Assembly: GCA_025927475.1 (NCBI GenBank)
Contig: JAICLL010000006.1
Coordinates: 30,926 to 94,925 of the forward strand
Direction of reading: 5' to 3'
Length of the DNA stretch: 64,000 nt
DNA from: Pirellulales bacterium
GTDB lineage: Bacteria; Planctomycetota; Planctomycetia; Pirellulales; JAICIG01
Positions 62,647-64,000 of this stretch are shown one piece after another; the first letter of the stretch is position 1; every line of letters begins with the position of its first letter. The notes beneath the pieces are model-generated. The model was not told the DNA's origin, ran no database searches, and saw nothing but the letters and a program-made list of their open reading frames with translations. Made by a program: the position numbers and the translations under genes.

Positions 62647-62679
62647 CCCTCACCCTAACCCTCTCCCGGCAGGAGAAGG
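62647..62679 (+). repeat. palindromic element, copy in HNH pseudogene (3)
   Basis: CCCTCACCCTAACCCTCTCC then CGGCAGGAGAAGG, with a degraded second arm. It lies between the first and second HNH pieces and introduces a TAG in the gene frame. Confidence 0.8.
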
Positions 62680-62741
62680 AACGAGGCCGTGTCGATCTTC
62701 AGCCGGGCGAGTTTTGCCAGCCAATGGTCGTGACTGTTCAC

Positions 62742-63231
62742 CGAAAATCTCCGACGGAAAATGACAGAAAAATGATGGGCGAAAAAATGGACGAAAAACG
62801 GCAGCGGACAGGCAGCGCGGCATCGATCTCCTGACCACTCTGCAATCTTCCGAACCTCTTTTTTTTCTGTCCCCAATCTTACTATCAGACTCCCTGAGCG
62901 ACGATGGCGATGTTCACCTTGATCGCACGGTCGCTGTTCAGAACAAGCCGCGATCGGGCGAAACCGCGGGGCGGAATTGATTAAACCACCAAGAACACCA
63001 AGCGCACGAAGTGAAAGTTTCGGGCGGCCGCATTCGCCGGCCTTGATCGCGCAACAAGCTGGCGTCGGCCGCAATGGGGTCATCCGTTCTCGTCCACGCC
63101 CGCATGCTAACGAGCGGACGAAAAATAACTTCGACATACACATCCCTCTCCCTCCGGGAGAGGTCAGGTGAGGGCCAAGACAATTGCCGAAGTTATTTTT
63201 CGTCCGCTCCTAACCTCGGCGGGAATCGGCT
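62742..63231. other. intergenic region, 490 bp
   Basis: No gene is supported. The part near 62800-62900 is the upstream side of the HNH pseudogene. 62980-63060 holds dispersed-repeat-like sequence. 63112-63209 is the inverted-repeat element described separately, directly downstream of the ABC gene stop. Confidence 0.45.
63112..63209. repeat. 98-bp element with perfect 22-bp inverted ends
   Basis: Arms 63112-63133 and 63188-63209 are exact complements (GAGCGGACGAAAAATAAC at the outer end). Between them lies a further palindromic-element copy at 63143-63174 (CCCTCTCCCTCCGGGAGAGG). It sits 22 bp past the ABC gene stop. It could be a miniature transposable element, and its RNA would be a strong terminator-like hairpin. 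Confidence 0.85.
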
Positions 63232-64000
63232 CTAAATCACCAAACCCTTCGTGACCAGCATGAACACGTCTTCCAGCGTGGGATCTTTCTCGGCGAACGA
63301 GTGCATCCGCACGCCGCTGGCCACCATCCGCTCCAAAAGCGCGGCCACCTGGTGGTCTTCGGCGGCCAACTCGGCGGTGATCTTGTGATTGTCTACCTGC
63401 ACGTCGAGCGCCTCGGGCAGGCTGCGAACCATCGACAGGGCCAGGTCGAATTTTTCCAGCACGCGAATCTCCAACACCCGGTTGCGCTTGATGCGGCGAT
63501 AGACGTCTTCCATCGGCCCGTGCATCAACAGTTGCCCGCGTTCGATGATGCCGATCGACGTGCAACAGTCGGCCAGCTCGGTCAGAATGTGGCTGGAAAT
63601 CAAAATGGTCTTGCCCATCCGCCGCAGCTCTTTGAGCAAGGCTTTCACTTCGAGCCGGGCGCGTGGATCGAGACCGCTGGAGGGTTCATCGAGGATCAGC
63701 ACCGGCGGATCGTGCACCAGCGTTTTGGCCAGGCAAAGCCGCTGCTTCATGCCGCGCGACAGCCCGTTCACAAAGTCGTCGCGCTTGTGCGTCAGGTCGA
63801 GCAGCTCCAGCACGTCGCCAATCACCTGCTTTCGCTTGCTGCGCGGAATCTGATAGGCGACGGCGAAGAAATCCAGGAACTCCCAGACCTTCATGCCGTC
63901 GTAGACGCCAAAGTTGTCGGGCATGTAGCCCACGCTGCGGCGCACGTCGAGCGCCTCGGGCAGGCTGCGAACCATCGACAGGGCCAGGTCGAATTTTTCC
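63232..64000 (-). CDS. ABC transporter ATP-binding protein (5' end outside window, abnormal)
   Basis: The frame is open to the window edge. It has SVGYMPDNFGVYDGMKVWEF (Q-loop neighbourhood), the signature LSRGMKQRL, Walker B PVLILDEPSSGLDP and the H-loop ISSH, as in ABC-2 type exporters. The Walker A part should precede RRSVGYMPDN. Instead the sequence there (63942-64000) is a copy of the gene's own 3' region (63399-63457, EKFDLALSMVRSLPEALDV). The intact gene cannot be read from this window. It is either a tandem in-frame duplication of 181 codons or an assembly artefact at a contig end. Confidence 0.8.
   Translation of the reverse strand, partial: EKFDLALSMVRSLPEALDVRRSVGYMPDNFGVYDGMKVWEFLDFFAVAYQIPRSKRKQVIGDVLELLDLTHKRDDFVNGLSRGMKQRLCLAKTLVHDPPVLILDEPSSGLDPRARLEVKALLKELRRMGKTILISSHILTELADCCTSIGIIERGQLLMHGPMEDVYRRIKRNRVLEIRVLEKFDLALSMVRSLPEALDVQVDNHKITAELAAEDHQVAALLERMVASGVRMHSFAEKDPTLEDVFMLVTKGLVI
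63942..64000 (-). repeat. exact copy of 63399-63457 at offset 543 bp
   Basis: All 59 bases up to the window edge are identical to 63399-63457. The offset is exactly 181 codons, so the frame is kept. The repeat may continue past the window. Confidence 0.9.

Larger units (their letters stand above)
61921..62741 (-). pseudogene. Dnd-type HNH endonuclease gene split by three palindromic elements
   Basis: The original start is GTG 62741 with GGAG upstream. Four collinear pieces match an HNH nuclease family I associate with phosphorothioate-DNA restriction: NSHDHWLAKLARLKIDTA; LPHKPLLLLVVLDLAQESVL; DVRFPFTKLKTEGVWTPLDA and on to LARLNADI; then DPAFREQARRILIAKYFAPA to CALTGLRLTTISAGAIVD. The pieces are separated by palindromic elements at 62304-62341, 62542-62574 and 62647-62679, which add stops or frameshifts. 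After AGAIVD the expected AHIHQF catalytic segment is missing and the frame jumps to SRNDDPRDGMALCKNA, so catalytic residues are lost too. The gene is dead. Confidence 0.75.

Overview
The window is GC-rich and reads as a large-genome planctomycete, most likely of the Pirellulales type. The evidence is the gene families: a giant surface protein with the LEPR-xLL motif and DUF11/DUF4214 repeats, two PQQ-type beta-propeller proteins, a CRTAC1 (VCBS + ASPIC/UnbV) protein beside a multihaem cytochrome-TPR protein, carboxypeptidase-regulatory-domain proteins, a relic of a planctomycete Ser/Thr kinase, and several families of short dispersed inverted repeats. Gene density is low and many intergenic gaps hold these repeats. 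No search was run, so all assignments come from reading the sequence and recalling protein families.

1-15.1 kb: a partial HtrA-like protease with a TPR-like tail, a secreted unknown, a kinase relic, an NmrA-like reductase, the CRTAC1 and pentahaem cytochrome genes, a small secreted protein, tRNA-Arg(TCT), two translationally coupled carboxypeptidase-regulatory-domain proteins, rsmG and a pseudo-receiver. 15.2-30.5 kb: two PQQ-propeller proteins, a BON protein, a cold-shock protein, a small hypothetical pair with a nearby partial duplication, a LUD/LutC protein, a UPF0173 hydrolase, an outer-membrane protein, a fatty-acid desaturase and an Nramp-like transporter. 30.5-44.3 kb: the giant DUF11 protein, a methyltransferase relic, transaldolase, a SEC-C/TPR protein, ribD, a hemerythrin-like protein, purQ and a purS-purL fusion.

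44.8-62.7 kb is a defence island. It begins with six tandem copies of a 123-bp repeat. Next come remnants of a DNA phosphorothioation (dnd) locus: an intact dndE core, the 3' end of dndD, and the 3' end of dndC joined to it by a deletion. A DUF1016 gene follows that has lost its nuclease half at another copy of the 123-bp repeat. Then a compact minus-strand operon of about 14 kb runs from 61.6 to 47.8 kb: HTH-SNF2 helicase-DUF3883, Clp-fold (SDH type) serine protease, DUF1156 DNA methyltransferase, an 87-aa protein, an OLD-like AAA ATPase, a TOPRIM-like protein and a DUF499 ATPase. Most junctions overlap by 4 nt or are separated by 2-3 nt. Upstream lies a Dnd-type HNH endonuclease gene cut into four pieces by three copies of a short palindromic element. 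A fourth copy of that element sits in frame inside the methyltransferase. The simplest reading is that the DUF499 system lies inside a decayed dnd locus. It is the best candidate for an incompletely described antiviral system.

The window ends inside an ABC-transporter ATPase whose 5' part repeats its own 3' part at an offset of 543 bp. This is either a tandem duplication or a contig-end artefact.
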